Assembly: GCA_031400505.1 (NCBI GenBank)
Contig: JANNPZ010000068.1
Span: forward strand, 107,993-171,992
Length of the DNA: 64,000 nt
Origin: JAIYDJ01 sp031400505
GTDB lineage: Bacteria; Pseudomonadota; Alphaproteobacteria; Rhodobacterales; Rhodobacteraceae
Reading direction: 5' to 3'
The notes under the pieces were generated by a model. The model was not told where the DNA came from. It worked only from the letters and a program-made list of their open reading frames with translations, and did not search any database. This document shows positions 41,840 to 50,057 of the stretch, in pieces (position 1 is the stretch's first letter; every line of letters begins with the position of its first letter). Made by a program: the position numbers and the translations under genes.

Positions 41840-42739
41840 TCACGCGAACACCCGCGCCGGATGCAGCGCACCCCCGCGATAATGTCCAACAGCGATCGCG
41901 CGCCCCTGCCAGCTTGCCCAGGCCTCTGCACCAAACTCGACACCGCGCGTCACATCGCCTGGATTTCCGTTGCGCAACCGCACCGCGCCTTCTGCTGTTG
42001 CAGGCAACTCTGGCAACCCCAGCAACGCCAGTTCCAACGGTTTCAAAAGCGCATCCAGCCCATGCGTTCCGGCCAACGCCTCGACCGTCTGAAGCGTCAC
42101 CGCGTCGTCAACCGAAAAGGGTCCCGACCACAGCCTGCGCAGCCACAGCACATGCCCAAGACAGCCAAGCGCCGCACCCATGTCCCGCGCGATTCCCCGG
42201 ACATAGCCCCCTTTGCCGCAAACCATTTCCAATTCTACATGATCAGCGTCCAGCCTGCGGATCATCTCCAGTCGCTCTACCCGCAACGGCCGCGCGGAAA
42301 GATCAACGACCTCGCCTTCGCGCACCAGGTCATAGGCCCGCGCCCCGTCAATCTTGACGGCCGACACTTGCGGCGGCACCTGCAAGATATCGCCGCGAAA
42401 CGCCACAAGTGCGGCCGTGATCTCGGCATCGCTCGGGCGAAGGTCGGACTGTTGCAGCACGACGCCTTCGGCATCATCGGTGTTGGTTGCAGCACCCAAC
42501 CGCACCACGAACTGATAGCATTTCAAGGCATCGGTGATATAGGGCACCGTCTTGGTCGCCTCGCCCAAAGCGACGGCCAACACCCCCGTTGCAGCCGGGT
42601 CAAGCGTACCCGCGTGACCTGCCTTCTGCGCGCCAAACGCCCATTTCACCTTGTTGACCACGGCTGTCGATCCGATCCCGGCCGGCTTGTCCACGACCAG
42701 CCATCCTGAAACGATCCGCCCTTTCTTGACCCGCGCCAC
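41840..42739 (-). CDS. truB: tRNA pseudouridine(55) synthase
   Basis: Forms pseudouridine 55 in the T-loop of tRNAs. The 299-residue protein has GWLVVDKPAGIGSTAVV, the active-site aspartate in GHAGTLDPAATGVL, and GKGGYVRGIARDMGAALGC, all standard. Start is GTG at 42739 with AAGGA formed by the end of the preceding gene, three bases after its stop. It follows rbfA and the glycosidase gene in one probable transcript. Confidence 0.95.
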   Translation of the reverse strand: MARVKKGRIVSGWLVVDKPAGIGSTAVVNKVKWAFGAQKAGHAGTLDPAATGVLAVALGEATKTVPYITDALKCYQFVVRLGAATNTDDAEGVVLQQSDLRPSDAEITAALVAFRGDILQVPPQVSAVKIDGARAYDLVREGEVVDLSARPLRVERLEMIRRLDADHVELEMVCGKGGYVRGIARDMGAALGCLGHVLWLRRLWSGPFSVDDAVTLQTVEALAGTHGLDALLKPLELALLGLPELPATAEGAVRLRNGNPGDVTRGVEFGAEAWASWQGRAIAVGHYRGGALHPARVFA

Positions 42740-42742
42740 CCG

Positions 42743-43492
42743 CTATCCTTTCGGCTCGACCACCCCGATGATCGGCCCGACCGCAAACCCTGCGCCCCGG
42801 CGATCAAGCTCCGGCGCGTACAACCTAGAGATCGACCCGTCCAGATACAGCGCCTGCTGCACCCCCAGCACATCGCGAAAGAACCGCGCAAAGGCGTGAA
42901 AGTTTACCAAGCCTTCAGAGATCACAAACAGCGCGCGCGTTCCGTCCGCCGAAACCCCGACACCGTTTCGAATGTTGCGCGACTCGGACTCTGGCAGGAA
43001 CCGTGGGTGCAAAGCGCCCCCGATCACCAGAAGCGGCCCCGATTGGGTGGCAAACCGGCAAAGGGGCCGTGTTTTGGCAAACTGCCTGCTTTCGATCACG
43101 CTGAAACCGCCTGCCGGGTCTACACAAAAGACGCCGTTCGGCAGCAGTCCGAAATTCCCCGGCCCGTCTTGCGTTACCAAAGGAGAAAACTCGACCCCTT
43201 CCTCGACATACAGCCCCACGGGTTGCAGGTCGCGATGATACATGCCCGCATTCATCGCAAACACAAGGCGCAGCCCCTGCAACGACACCGCGCGGTCAAG
43301 GGTGGTGAAATGGCCAAATATGCCGTCCGTTCCGGTGTGAAACAGTCGCAGGTCATCGCCTGCACCGACTTCGCACACGCTGTACCCGATCGTCTCAAAT
43401 TCGGTTTGTGAACAGATCAGGGCGTTTGCTGGCTTGCTCAGCACCAGACACCCCAACACGGCCAACGCCAGACGCAGTGACCTACCCGGCAT
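42743..43492 (-). CDS. Secreted phosphodiester glycosidase family protein (DUF2233)
   Basis: A 249-residue protein with a signal peptide (SLRLALAVLGCLVLSKPANA) and the NAGPA-like core: LVFAMNAGMYHRDLQPVGLYVE, NFGLLPNGVFC, and C-terminal ALYLDGSISRLY. The human relative removes GlcNAc from mannose-6-phosphate tags; bacterial members act on unknown envelope sugar phosphodiesters. An alternative ATG at 43507 would overlap rbfA. It lies between rbfA and truB. Confidence 0.82.
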   Translation of the reverse strand: MPGRSLRLALAVLGCLVLSKPANALICSQTEFETIGYSVCEVGAGDDLRLFHTGTDGIFGHFTTLDRAVSLQGLRLVFAMNAGMYHRDLQPVGLYVEEGVEFSPLVTQDGPGNFGLLPNGVFCVDPAGGFSVIESRQFAKTRPLCRFATQSGPLLVIGGALHPRFLPESESRNIRNGVGVSADGTRALFVISEGLVNFHAFARFFRDVLGVQQALYLDGSISRLYAPELDRRGAGFAVGPIIGVVEPKG

Positions 43493-43496
43493 GGTC

Positions 43497-43919
43497 CTAT
43501 TCGCCATCGTCATCTGCATCAGGGGCCGCCAGATCGCGTTGCACGGTTGGATTTTCAAACAGACGGCGGGTTTCGTCCAGCCGGTCGAATGTCTCGTCGG
43601 GGCGAAACCGCAAATCGGGGGTGAATTTCAGCGTCAGGGCCTGCGACACCCGGTGGCGCAACTCTCCCTTGTTGCGGGCAAGCGCTGCAATTGCATCTTC
43701 AACCGGAACCGACCCCATCAGCGGCATGACATAGGCCGTCGCCACCTTCAGGTCATTGGACACCGACACCTCTCCGACGGTAATCGACATCGCATTCAGA
43801 TCGGGATCATGAATCTCTGCGCGGTTCAAAACGTCAGACAGGGTGCGCCGGATCAGTTCGCCGACGCGCAATTGCCGTTGCGAGGGACCCTTCCCTCCTG
43901 GGGTTTGTTTATATGCCAT
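43497..43919 (-). CDS. rbfA: Ribosome-binding factor A
   Basis: A 140-residue KH-fold protein needed for late 16S rRNA processing and cold growth. The RQLRVGELIRRTLSDVL start, DPDLNAMSITVGEVSVSNDL and AYVMPLMGS match the family, with RFRPDETFDRLDETRRLF near the end. The ATG at 43919 is preferred over an upstream ATG at 43928. It is the first gene of the rbfA-glycosidase-truB run. Confidence 0.93.
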   Translation of the reverse strand: MAYKQTPGGKGPSQRQLRVGELIRRTLSDVLNRAEIHDPDLNAMSITVGEVSVSNDLKVATAYVMPLMGSVPVEDAIAALARNKGELRHRVSQALTLKFTPDLRFRPDETFDRLDETRRLFENPTVQRDLAAPDADDDGE

Positions 43920-44013
43920 CTGGTGCATCTAGGCGAAATCTGCGGCCCCTGCAACGCCGGGGTTCCCATGGCAGCAGGCAACCGCTAAAGCGGAAAAAAC
44001 AAAGGGGACATCC

Positions 44014-44823
44014 ATGGCCGCTCTGCCGGGTATCGTGATCACCGGAGCCTCGGGTCGGATGGGCCAGATGCTGACCGCACTTGTTGCGGCGTCCGACAAG
44101 GCGCGGCTGGTGGCCTGCATCGAACGGACCGGCCATCCTTGGATCGGCCGAGATGTGGGCGAGGCGATGGGCGGCTCAGCACTTGGCGTGACGGTGACCG
44201 ATGACGCGCTGGCTGCTTTTGCACGCGCGCAGGCAGTGATCGACTTTACCGCCCCGGCGGCGAGCGTGGAATTCGCGGGCTTGGCGGCCCAAGCCCATGC
44301 AGTGCATGTGATCGGCACCACCGGTCTGGAAGCCGAGGATTTGCGCAAGATTGCCTTGGCCTCTTATCACACAGTCATCATTCAGGCCGGCAACATGTCG
44401 CTGGGCGTCAACCTGCTGGTGCGCCTGACCCAGAAGGTGGCGCAGGCGCTGGATGCCGACTGGGACATTGAAATCGTCGAGGCGCATCACCGCAAGAAGA
44501 TCGATGCGCCCTCGGGCACCGCCCTGATGCTGGGTCAGGCTGCGGCCGACGGCCGGGGTGTGGCGCTGGACACCGCCCGCGTTTCGGGCCGAGATGGCAT
44601 CAAGGGCATGCGGCCATCGGGCAGTATCGGCTTTTCCGCGATCCGGGGCGGCGACATCGTTGGCGAACATGACGTCATCTTTGCCGGCGACGGCGAAAGG
44701 ATCGTGCTGCGCCATATCGCAACCGACCGCGCGATATTTGCGCGGGGCGCATTGAAAGCAGCACTTTGGGGCCAATCGGCGAAACCCGGCCAATATGACA
44801 TGCTGGATGTGCTGGGCTTGTGA
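44014..44823 (+). CDS. dapB: 4-hydroxy-tetrahydrodipicolinate reductase
   Basis: NAD(P)H-dependent step of the diaminopimelate/lysine pathway. The 269-residue protein starts with the Rossmann motif IVITGASGRMGQML and contains GTTGLEAEDL, AGNMSLGVNLL, and the catalytic EAHHRKKIDAPSGTALML, then GFSAIRGGDIVGEH. Divergent from rbfA with 94 bases between them. Likely constitutive; no regulatory motif seen. Confidence 0.97.
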   Translation: MAALPGIVITGASGRMGQMLTALVAASDKARLVACIERTGHPWIGRDVGEAMGGSALGVTVTDDALAAFARAQAVIDFTAPAASVEFAGLAAQAHAVHVIGTTGLEAEDLRKIALASYHTVIIQAGNMSLGVNLLVRLTQKVAQALDADWDIEIVEAHHRKKIDAPSGTALMLGQAAADGRGVALDTARVSGRDGIKGMRPSGSIGFSAIRGGDIVGEHDVIFAGDGERIVLRHIATDRAIFARGALKAALWGQSAKPGQYDMLDVLGL

Positions 44824-44875
44824 TCTGACCCATTACCCGCTGCGTACCAGTGTCAGGTCATGAAAGGTCATCGCT

Positions 44876-45223
44876 TTGCTCCGACTAGCCCTGATACTGA
44901 CACTCGCTGCGATGCCGGTCTTTGCTGACGCCCTGTCGCGCGTCACGGATCGCGCGGCATTCCTTTTGGCTGTCGAAGGCCGTTCCCTGACCAGCACCGC
45001 CGTCCGCCTGAACATTCTGCCTGACGGTCAGATCTCGGGACGGGCGTTTGGAACCTCCGTGACCGGCACGTGGGTCTGGACCGACGGCTATTTCTGTCGC
45101 ACCCTTCAGACCGCTGCCAAGACCTTTGCGCTGAACTGTCAAAGGGTCGACACCGATGGCAACACGATCCGCTTCACCGCCGACAAGGGCGCGGGGGATG
45201 TGGCGAACCTGCGGATCAAGTAA
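44876..45223 (+). CDS. Small secreted hypothetical protein
   Basis: A 115-residue product beginning with the signal peptide MLRLALILTLAAMPVFADA. The mature 97 residues contain two cysteines (C78 and C89, by eye) in DGYFCRTLQ and FALNCQRV that could form a disulphide, and TGTWVWTDGYFCR, a beta-rich layout. Start is TTG at 44876 with AAGGT upstream. No family recognised. It lies 52 bases after dapB. Confidence 0.6.
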   Translation: MLRLALILTLAAMPVFADALSRVTDRAAFLLAVEGRSLTSTAVRLNILPDGQISGRAFGTSVTGTWVWTDGYFCRTLQTAAKTFALNCQRVDTDGNTIRFTADKGAGDVANLRIK

Positions 45224-45301
45224 CGGATCCCTTGGGCTTTCGTGTGCGAAACCTGGTCTGGCACACAAGTTTGCTGCAACCGCAGGCCTTTTTGTTCGGC
45301 C

Positions 45302-45481
45302 TCAGAAATCGATTGCCAAGCCCTTCTTCTCCCAATCGCCAAAACGCACCGGATCGGGGCCATCGCGCCCGCCCAGTTCCTTGGGGTCGGGCATTCTCAC
45401 CACTTTATGACGCTCTTCAGCTTCGGCCAGCGCCCGCAGCGCTGCGGGCGGAAACGCTGTGGTTTCGTTTTCTTCGGTCAT
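45302..45481 (-). CDS. DUF1674 / succinate dehydrogenase assembly factor 4-like
   Basis: A 59-residue protein ending KELGGRDGPDPVRFGDWEKK then GLAIDF, the conserved C-terminal signature of the SdhAF4 family that helps flavinylated SdhA assemble. The N-terminal half is a short charged helix. It is divergent from the methyltransferase gene with 64 bases between, an arrangement common in Rhodobacteraceae. Confidence 0.85.
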   Translation of the reverse strand: MTEENETTAFPPAALRALAEAEERHKVVRMPDPKELGGRDGPDPVRFGDWEKKGLAIDF

Positions 45482-45545
45482 GGCGCACTTCCTTTTCGTG
45501 TCAGCCTGATATAGGCGCCGATCCTTGAACAGCAAAGGCGTGACC

Positions 45546-46811
45546 ATGGCAGAGGGGCTAACAGGGGCGATCACGGCGCGGCATGGGGCACTGTCGTTGC
45601 TCAACGCCGTGCTGGGCGACGGCGCTTTGTTTTCCATGCTGCTGACTGATCCGGGTCCATTGACTGGCTTGCCAAGCGCCGAACGTGCGCGGGCACAACG
45701 CCTTGCCCTAGCCGTTTTGCGGCAATTGGAACCCGCAGACAAGGTGCTTGCGCCCCATCTGCGCCGTTCGCCGCCGTTGGCCATCCGCAATATCCTGCGC
45801 CTGGCGGTGGTTGAACTCTCGATTGGCGCTGCAGCGCATGGTGTGGTGAACGCGGCTGTCAACCTCGCCAAGTCCGGACGCAGGACCCAGCATCAGGCGG
45901 GCCTTGTGAACGCGGTCCTGCGCGCCTTGCCGGAAAATCCGCTGGCGGGCCAGCCGCCACAACACCTGCCGCGCTGGCTGCGCCAACCGCTGGTGCATGC
46001 CTATGGCCGTGACGCCGTAGCGACAATGGAGGCAGTCCAGTCGCACCCCGCGCCGCTTGATCTGACCCTGCGCGCCGGGATGGACGCACCCGAGGGCACC
46101 CTTTTGCCCAACGGAAGTCTTCGCCTTGCGGACGCGGGCCGGGTCACCGCGCTGCCCGGCTATGCCGCAGGAGGCTGGTGGGTGCAGGACGCGGCAGCCA
46201 GCATGGCGGTCCCGCTGCTTGCGCCGCAGCCGGGCGAACGGATCCTAGACCTTTGCGCAGCCCCCGGCGGCAAGACCCTGCAACTGGCGGTTTCGGGCGC
46301 GCATGTCACCTGCCTCGACATCTCGGCCCCCCGTATGGCCCGGGTCGCCGAAAACCTTGCGCGCTGCGGCCTGACCGCCACGCTGATCACCGCGGACGCC
46401 CTGCACTGGCGACCCGAGCAAAACTTCGACGCCATCCTGCTTGATGCGCCCTGCTCTGCCAGCGGCACCATCCGCCGCCATCCCGACCTGCCGCACGTCA
46501 AATCCGAAGCTGATCTGCCCGACCTGATCGCGCTGCAAGCCGCGCTGATCGATCACGCCGTCGGCCTGCTGACCCCAAAGGGGCGCATAGTCTTCTGCAC
46601 CTGCTCGTTGCTGCCGCAAGAAGGAGAGGCACAACTGGCCGCTGCCCTGTTGCGCTATCCGCATCTGCAGGCCGTTTCCCCAAACCTGCCCGGCATCGAC
46701 CCCGCATGGATCACGCCCGAAGGCGGCCTTCGCCTGCGCCCCGATTATTGGGCTGACCTGGGCGGCATGGACGGCTTCTTCCTTGCCTTGCTTGCCCCCA
46801 AAGTCCGGTAA
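45546..46811 (+). CDS. rsmB: RsmB/NOP-family rRNA cytosine-C5 methyltransferase
   Basis: A 421-residue protein: an N-terminal NusB-like helical domain (ARAQRLALAVLRQLEP; HGVVNAAVNLAK) and a SAM-dependent methyltransferase. Motif I is LDLCAAPGGKTLQLA, the PC motif cysteine is in DAPCSASGTIRRHPDL, and the nucleophilic cysteine in FCTCSLLPQEGE. It would methylate 16S rRNA cytosine. ATG at 45546 follows AAGG. Its last 67 bases overlap the convergent SDR gene. Confidence 0.92.
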   Translation: MAEGLTGAITARHGALSLLNAVLGDGALFSMLLTDPGPLTGLPSAERARAQRLALAVLRQLEPADKVLAPHLRRSPPLAIRNILRLAVVELSIGAAAHGVVNAAVNLAKSGRRTQHQAGLVNAVLRALPENPLAGQPPQHLPRWLRQPLVHAYGRDAVATMEAVQSHPAPLDLTLRAGMDAPEGTLLPNGSLRLADAGRVTALPGYAAGGWWVQDAAASMAVPLLAPQPGERILDLCAAPGGKTLQLAVSGAHVTCLDISAPRMARVAENLARCGLTATLITADALHWRPEQNFDAILLDAPCSASGTIRRHPDLPHVKSEADLPDLIALQAALIDHAVGLLTPKGRIVFCTCSLLPQEGEAQLAAALLRYPHLQAVSPNLPGIDPAWITPEGGLRLRPDYWADLGGMDGFFLALLAPKVR

Positions 46812-47521
46812 TAGACCCAATCCGGCAGGAAATTCGCGGCGCGAAACAACCAGCTGAAACTGCGCGGAAAATTCGCCTTGAAGGCATCGGTCTGCATCAG
46901 CGCGAACATCGCCGCAGCCGCCTGTTCGGGTTCCATCAGCATCGGCATGGCAAAGTCGTTCTTGTCGGTCAGCCGCGTGCGGATGAACCCCGGGTTGGCC
47001 AGTTGCACCCGCACGCCAGACCCCCGCAGATCGCAGTAAATCGATTCCGCCAAGGCCATGACGCCGGCCTTGCTCGCGGCATAACCTATCGCACCGGGAA
47101 GACCGCGAAACCCCGACAGCGACCCGGTGATCACCACATGCCCCGTGCCCCGCGCCGCCATGCCAGGCACCACCGCCCCTAAGACCCGCGCACAGCCGGT
47201 GAAGTTGACATCGCACATCGCCTCGACCGCATCCGCGTCCCAGTCTTGGGCCGTCATCGGCGTATAGACACCGGCCAGGAAAACCACCCCGTCAACCGGC
47301 CCGACCTCTTGCGCTGCCGCCCTGACCGACGCTGCGTTGCCAACGTCGCACACCACAGCCCGTGCGGGCCGCGACAGCGTCGCAACCGCCGCCGTCAACC
47401 GATCCTCCGACCGTGCCGACAACACCAGATCGGCCCCCGCCTGCGCCATCACCTGCGCCAAGGCCAGCCCCAACCCTTCGGACGCACCCACCAGCCAATA
47501 CCGCTTGCCGATCCAGGTCAT
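46745..47521 (-). CDS. Short-chain dehydrogenase of the RpoE operon
   Basis: A 258-residue SDR: YWLVGASEGLGLALAQ for cofactor binding and GSLSGFRGLPGAIGYAASKA with the Ser-Tyr-Lys triad. The C-terminal FSWLFRAANFLPDWVYYRTL suggests membrane contact. It is the last gene of the five-gene run and overlaps DUF3833 by four bases. The same gene types form an RpoE-controlled operon (about RSP_1087-1091) in R. sphaeroides, as I recall. Its 3' end overlaps rsmB tail to tail. Confidence 0.88.
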   Translation of the reverse strand: MTWIGKRYWLVGASEGLGLALAQVMAQAGADLVLSARSEDRLTAAVATLSRPARAVVCDVGNAASVRAAAQEVGPVDGVVFLAGVYTPMTAQDWDADAVEAMCDVNFTGCARVLGAVVPGMAARGTGHVVITGSLSGFRGLPGAIGYAASKAGVMALAESIYCDLRGSGVRVQLANPGFIRTRLTDKNDFAMPMLMEPEQAAAAMFALMQTDAFKANFPRSFSWLFRAANFLPDWVYYRTLGASKARKKPSMPPRSAQ

Positions 47522-48078
47522 GCCGGCACCCGGCGCATTGTCGCGACCAGTTCAGCCACCTTGATGCCGAACTTGCGGAACTGGCTGCGGTTCATCACTG
47601 TGCCGTTTTCCATCAGATACATCCAGTCCACCACATCCAGAACATGCCCCCCCGCCTCGGGCGGCAACCGGATCCGGTAGCGCATCTCGACCGCCGATCC
47701 CGAGACCCGCCCCACGCCGGCGCCCACCAGATCGGGCGCTTCTGCCGCAATCGCCCCGTCATTGCCCAGCCGCAAGGTCCACTGCCGGTCTTGCACCCTG
47801 CCGGTGTCGTATTTGAAACGCTCGTGCAGAACACCCGTTGTCCCTGTCCATTCCCCCACCATATCGGCCACGAACCGCGACGACACGCGCCCAGTCGGCC
47901 CGTAAACCACGCCTTCGCACAAAATCGGCCCTGCCAGATGCGTCTGCAAATCGAAGGCCGGGCCCGACCCGGCAAAATCGGTGGGCTTTTGCGTGGCAAA
48001 CCCGATGAAACGGCCCTTGACCAGCAGCAAGGCCACAACAACCATCACGGATATCAGCGCTGACAGCACAGGCGACAT
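47518..48078 (-). CDS. DUF3833-family membrane-anchored protein
   Basis: A 186-residue protein with one N-terminal hydrophobic segment (LSALISVMVVVALLLVKG) that works as anchor or uncleaved signal, then a lipocalin-like beta-rich domain (FVADMVGEWTGTTGVLHERF, HVLDVVDWMYLMENGTVMNRS). Function unknown; it accompanies the FAD oxidoreductase in many proteobacteria. Coupled to SDR by four-base overlap and three bases downstream of the MFS gene. Confidence 0.85.
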   Translation of the reverse strand: MSPVLSALISVMVVVALLLVKGRFIGFATQKPTDFAGSGPAFDLQTHLAGPILCEGVVYGPTGRVSSRFVADMVGEWTGTTGVLHERFKYDTGRVQDRQWTLRLGNDGAIAAEAPDLVGAGVGRVSGSAVEMRYRIRLPPEAGGHVLDVVDWMYLMENGTVMNRSQFRKFGIKVAELVATMRRVPA

Positions 48079-48081
48079 CGC

Positions 48082-49311
48082 CTACTCCTCGGTGTTCGGG
48101 CTGGCGAGCAACAGCCCGATTGCCAGCAGTTTCAACCCACAGGGCAATAGCGCGTAAAGCGCCGACAACCATCCCAACGCTTGCGGCGTGTTCACGCCTC
48201 CTGCTTGAAACCCCACCACCTGCAAAGCCGGCAGCAGCGTCGCTGCGGCGAAGGCCAGCGACAGTTTCGATGCAAAGTTCCACAGCCCAAAACCCGCCGC
48301 TTCGCCCCCCTGCCGCATCAGGTCCAGCCGGCGCGCAAACATCGCGGGCAGCAGCACCATGTCAGCCCCCAGCGCCGCCCCAGACGCGGCACAAATCACC
48401 GCAAACGCCACAACATCCCCTGCCTCCAACCGCGCCGCCCACAGAAACGACACCACCGCCAGACCCATCCCCGCCAGCAACACCCGCCGCGCGCCGTGCG
48501 CCGCGGCAAGCTTGCTCCATACCGGTGCAGAAATCCCGGCTGCCACGAAGAACAGCAGCAGCAGCGGACCCTCGCGACCCGGCGCATCCAGCCGGCTTTC
48601 GACAAAGAACAGGAACAGCGTCGAGGTGATCGCCACCGGCACCGAGTTTACAAAAGACAGGATCAGCAACCGCCGCGCCGCGCGGTCCGCCATTGCCGGG
48701 CGGAAGCTTGCCCAGACTTCCCGGGGGGCCTGCACTGCCCCCCGCCCCCACTGCCCCGCCATCGCCGCCAGCGCCAGCACCGCCAGACCCGCGAACAGGG
48801 CCGCAAACACCCCAAACCCGCCAAGCAGAACCGGGGCCACCGTCGCAACCGTGATCCCCGCCAGCGCCCCACCTTCGCGCCACCCCGCCAGCCGCAGATG
48901 CCCGCCCGGACCCAGACTTGCAGCCTTGTCCACACCTTCGGCATAAAACACGATGCTAAGGTAGGAAAACGCGGTAAACAGCCCTGCCAGCGTAATCGCA
49001 AACCAGACGAGTGGGGCAACCGGCGGAGGTACGGCGAACAGCCCGACCATCGACACCACCATGATCGCCGCAGCCACGACGACCCAGCGCCTGCGCCGCG
49101 CCCGCCCCCGTTCGGCCAACCAGCCCAAAACCGGGTCCTGCACCACGTCGAACAACCGCAACCCGGCCAGAACCGCGCCCAAGGCCGCCAACCCGACACC
49201 ATAGGTATCGACGTAGAACTTCGGCGCGTTGATGTAGATCGGCAGCCCGACAGTGGCCAGCATCGCCCCGAACAGGGCCCATCGACCCAGATCACCGCCA
49301 GCCGCCGTCAT
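48082..49311 (-). CDS. MFS transporter of the MelB (GPH) type
   Basis: A 409-residue integral membrane protein with about 12 helices. The motif FDVVQDPVLGWLAERGRARR in the loop between helices 2 and 3 and INAPKFYVDTYGVGL near the N-terminus resemble glycoside-pentoside-hexuronide/cation symporters. In this operon it may move a lipid or fatty acid product, which is inferred. ATG at 49311 overlaps the DUF1365 stop in ATGA. Confidence 0.87.
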   Translation of the reverse strand: MTAAGGDLGRWALFGAMLATVGLPIYINAPKFYVDTYGVGLAALGAVLAGLRLFDVVQDPVLGWLAERGRARRRRWVVVAAAIMVVSMVGLFAVPPPVAPLVWFAITLAGLFTAFSYLSIVFYAEGVDKAASLGPGGHLRLAGWREGGALAGITVATVAPVLLGGFGVFAALFAGLAVLALAAMAGQWGRGAVQAPREVWASFRPAMADRAARRLLILSFVNSVPVAITSTLFLFFVESRLDAPGREGPLLLLFFVAAGISAPVWSKLAAAHGARRVLLAGMGLAVVSFLWAARLEAGDVVAFAVICAASGAALGADMVLLPAMFARRLDLMRQGGEAAGFGLWNFASKLSLAFAAATLLPALQVVGFQAGGVNTPQALGWLSALYALLPCGLKLLAIGLLLASPNTEE

Positions 49312-50057
49312 CGTGACACCTTGTCGACGGGCGGTATGGGGCGGCGGCGGAATTTCGCCCCCTTGATCGCCAGCTTGATCGCCTGCCAATGGATCAGCGC
49401 CAATACCCGGCGCGACCCGAACGGGCGGCGCAGCAAGGCCCGCAGGATACCCCCATTGGTCAAAGGCACCAAAGCCCCGGTCAGCGTGGTATAGACCCCC
49501 GCCTCGCCATTTGAATGGTCGATCCAGATGCCGATTTTGTCGGGCCTGATGTCAAAACGAAAGGTATAGCCCCCCTCGATCGGCTGAAATGGCGAGACGT
49601 GGAAGATCTTCTGCGCCCGCAGCACATCCTCGCGGGTGATCACACCAAGGTCATCGCGGTGACACAGATAGCAATGCCGGTCGCCAAAGGTGTTGCTGAC
49701 TTCGGCAATCACCACCCGCAACGCGCCTTCGTCATCGCGGCAAAGCCAGAACGACACCGGATTGAACACATGGCCCAGGATGCGGGGCTGCGCCAACAAC
49801 TCGATCCGCCCCGGCACAAACCCGGCCCCCGTAAGCACCTCGCGCACCCATGCGACCCCGCGCCCCTGCCCAGGCGCGCCGCCGTTGTCGCGGTCCCACA
49901 CCCCGGTCAGGTTGCGCGCGTTACGCCCGAACAGCCCCGGACCTTGGCCCGTCACCGGGTCCAGCAGCACATAGTCGACACCGTAGCGAAAACTGTTTTC
50001 GACAGGCCCTTTGCGCCCGTGATAGGTCTCTCCGCGCAGGTGCCAGACGGGCGTCAT
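49308..50057 (-). CDS. DUF1365-family protein
   Basis: A 249-residue protein with VWHLRGETYHGRKGPVENSF, RILGHVFNPVSFWLCRDDEG and EVSNTFGDRHCYLCH, the diagnostic blocks of the family. It always seems to pair with an FAD amine-oxidase-like protein, as here with a four-base overlap. In R. sphaeroides the homologue (RSP_1090 as I recall) is needed for full ChrR turnover under singlet oxygen. Probably part of membrane fatty acid modification. Confidence 0.88.
   Translation of the reverse strand: MTPVWHLRGETYHGRKGPVENSFRYGVDYVLLDPVTGQGPGLFGRNARNLTGVWDRDNGGAPGQGRGVAWVREVLTGAGFVPGRIELLAQPRILGHVFNPVSFWLCRDDEGALRVVIAEVSNTFGDRHCYLCHRDDLGVITREDVLRAQKIFHVSPFQPIEGGYTFRFDIRPDKIGIWIDHSNGEAGVYTTLTGALVPLTNGGILRALLRRPFGSRRVLALIHWQAIKLAIKGAKFRRRPIPPVDKVSR

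Noticed and set aside
45242..45266. GTGTGC/GCACAC hairpin after the small secreted protein gene
   Set aside because: Only 6 bp with a 13-base loop and no U-tract directly after; too weak to call a terminator.
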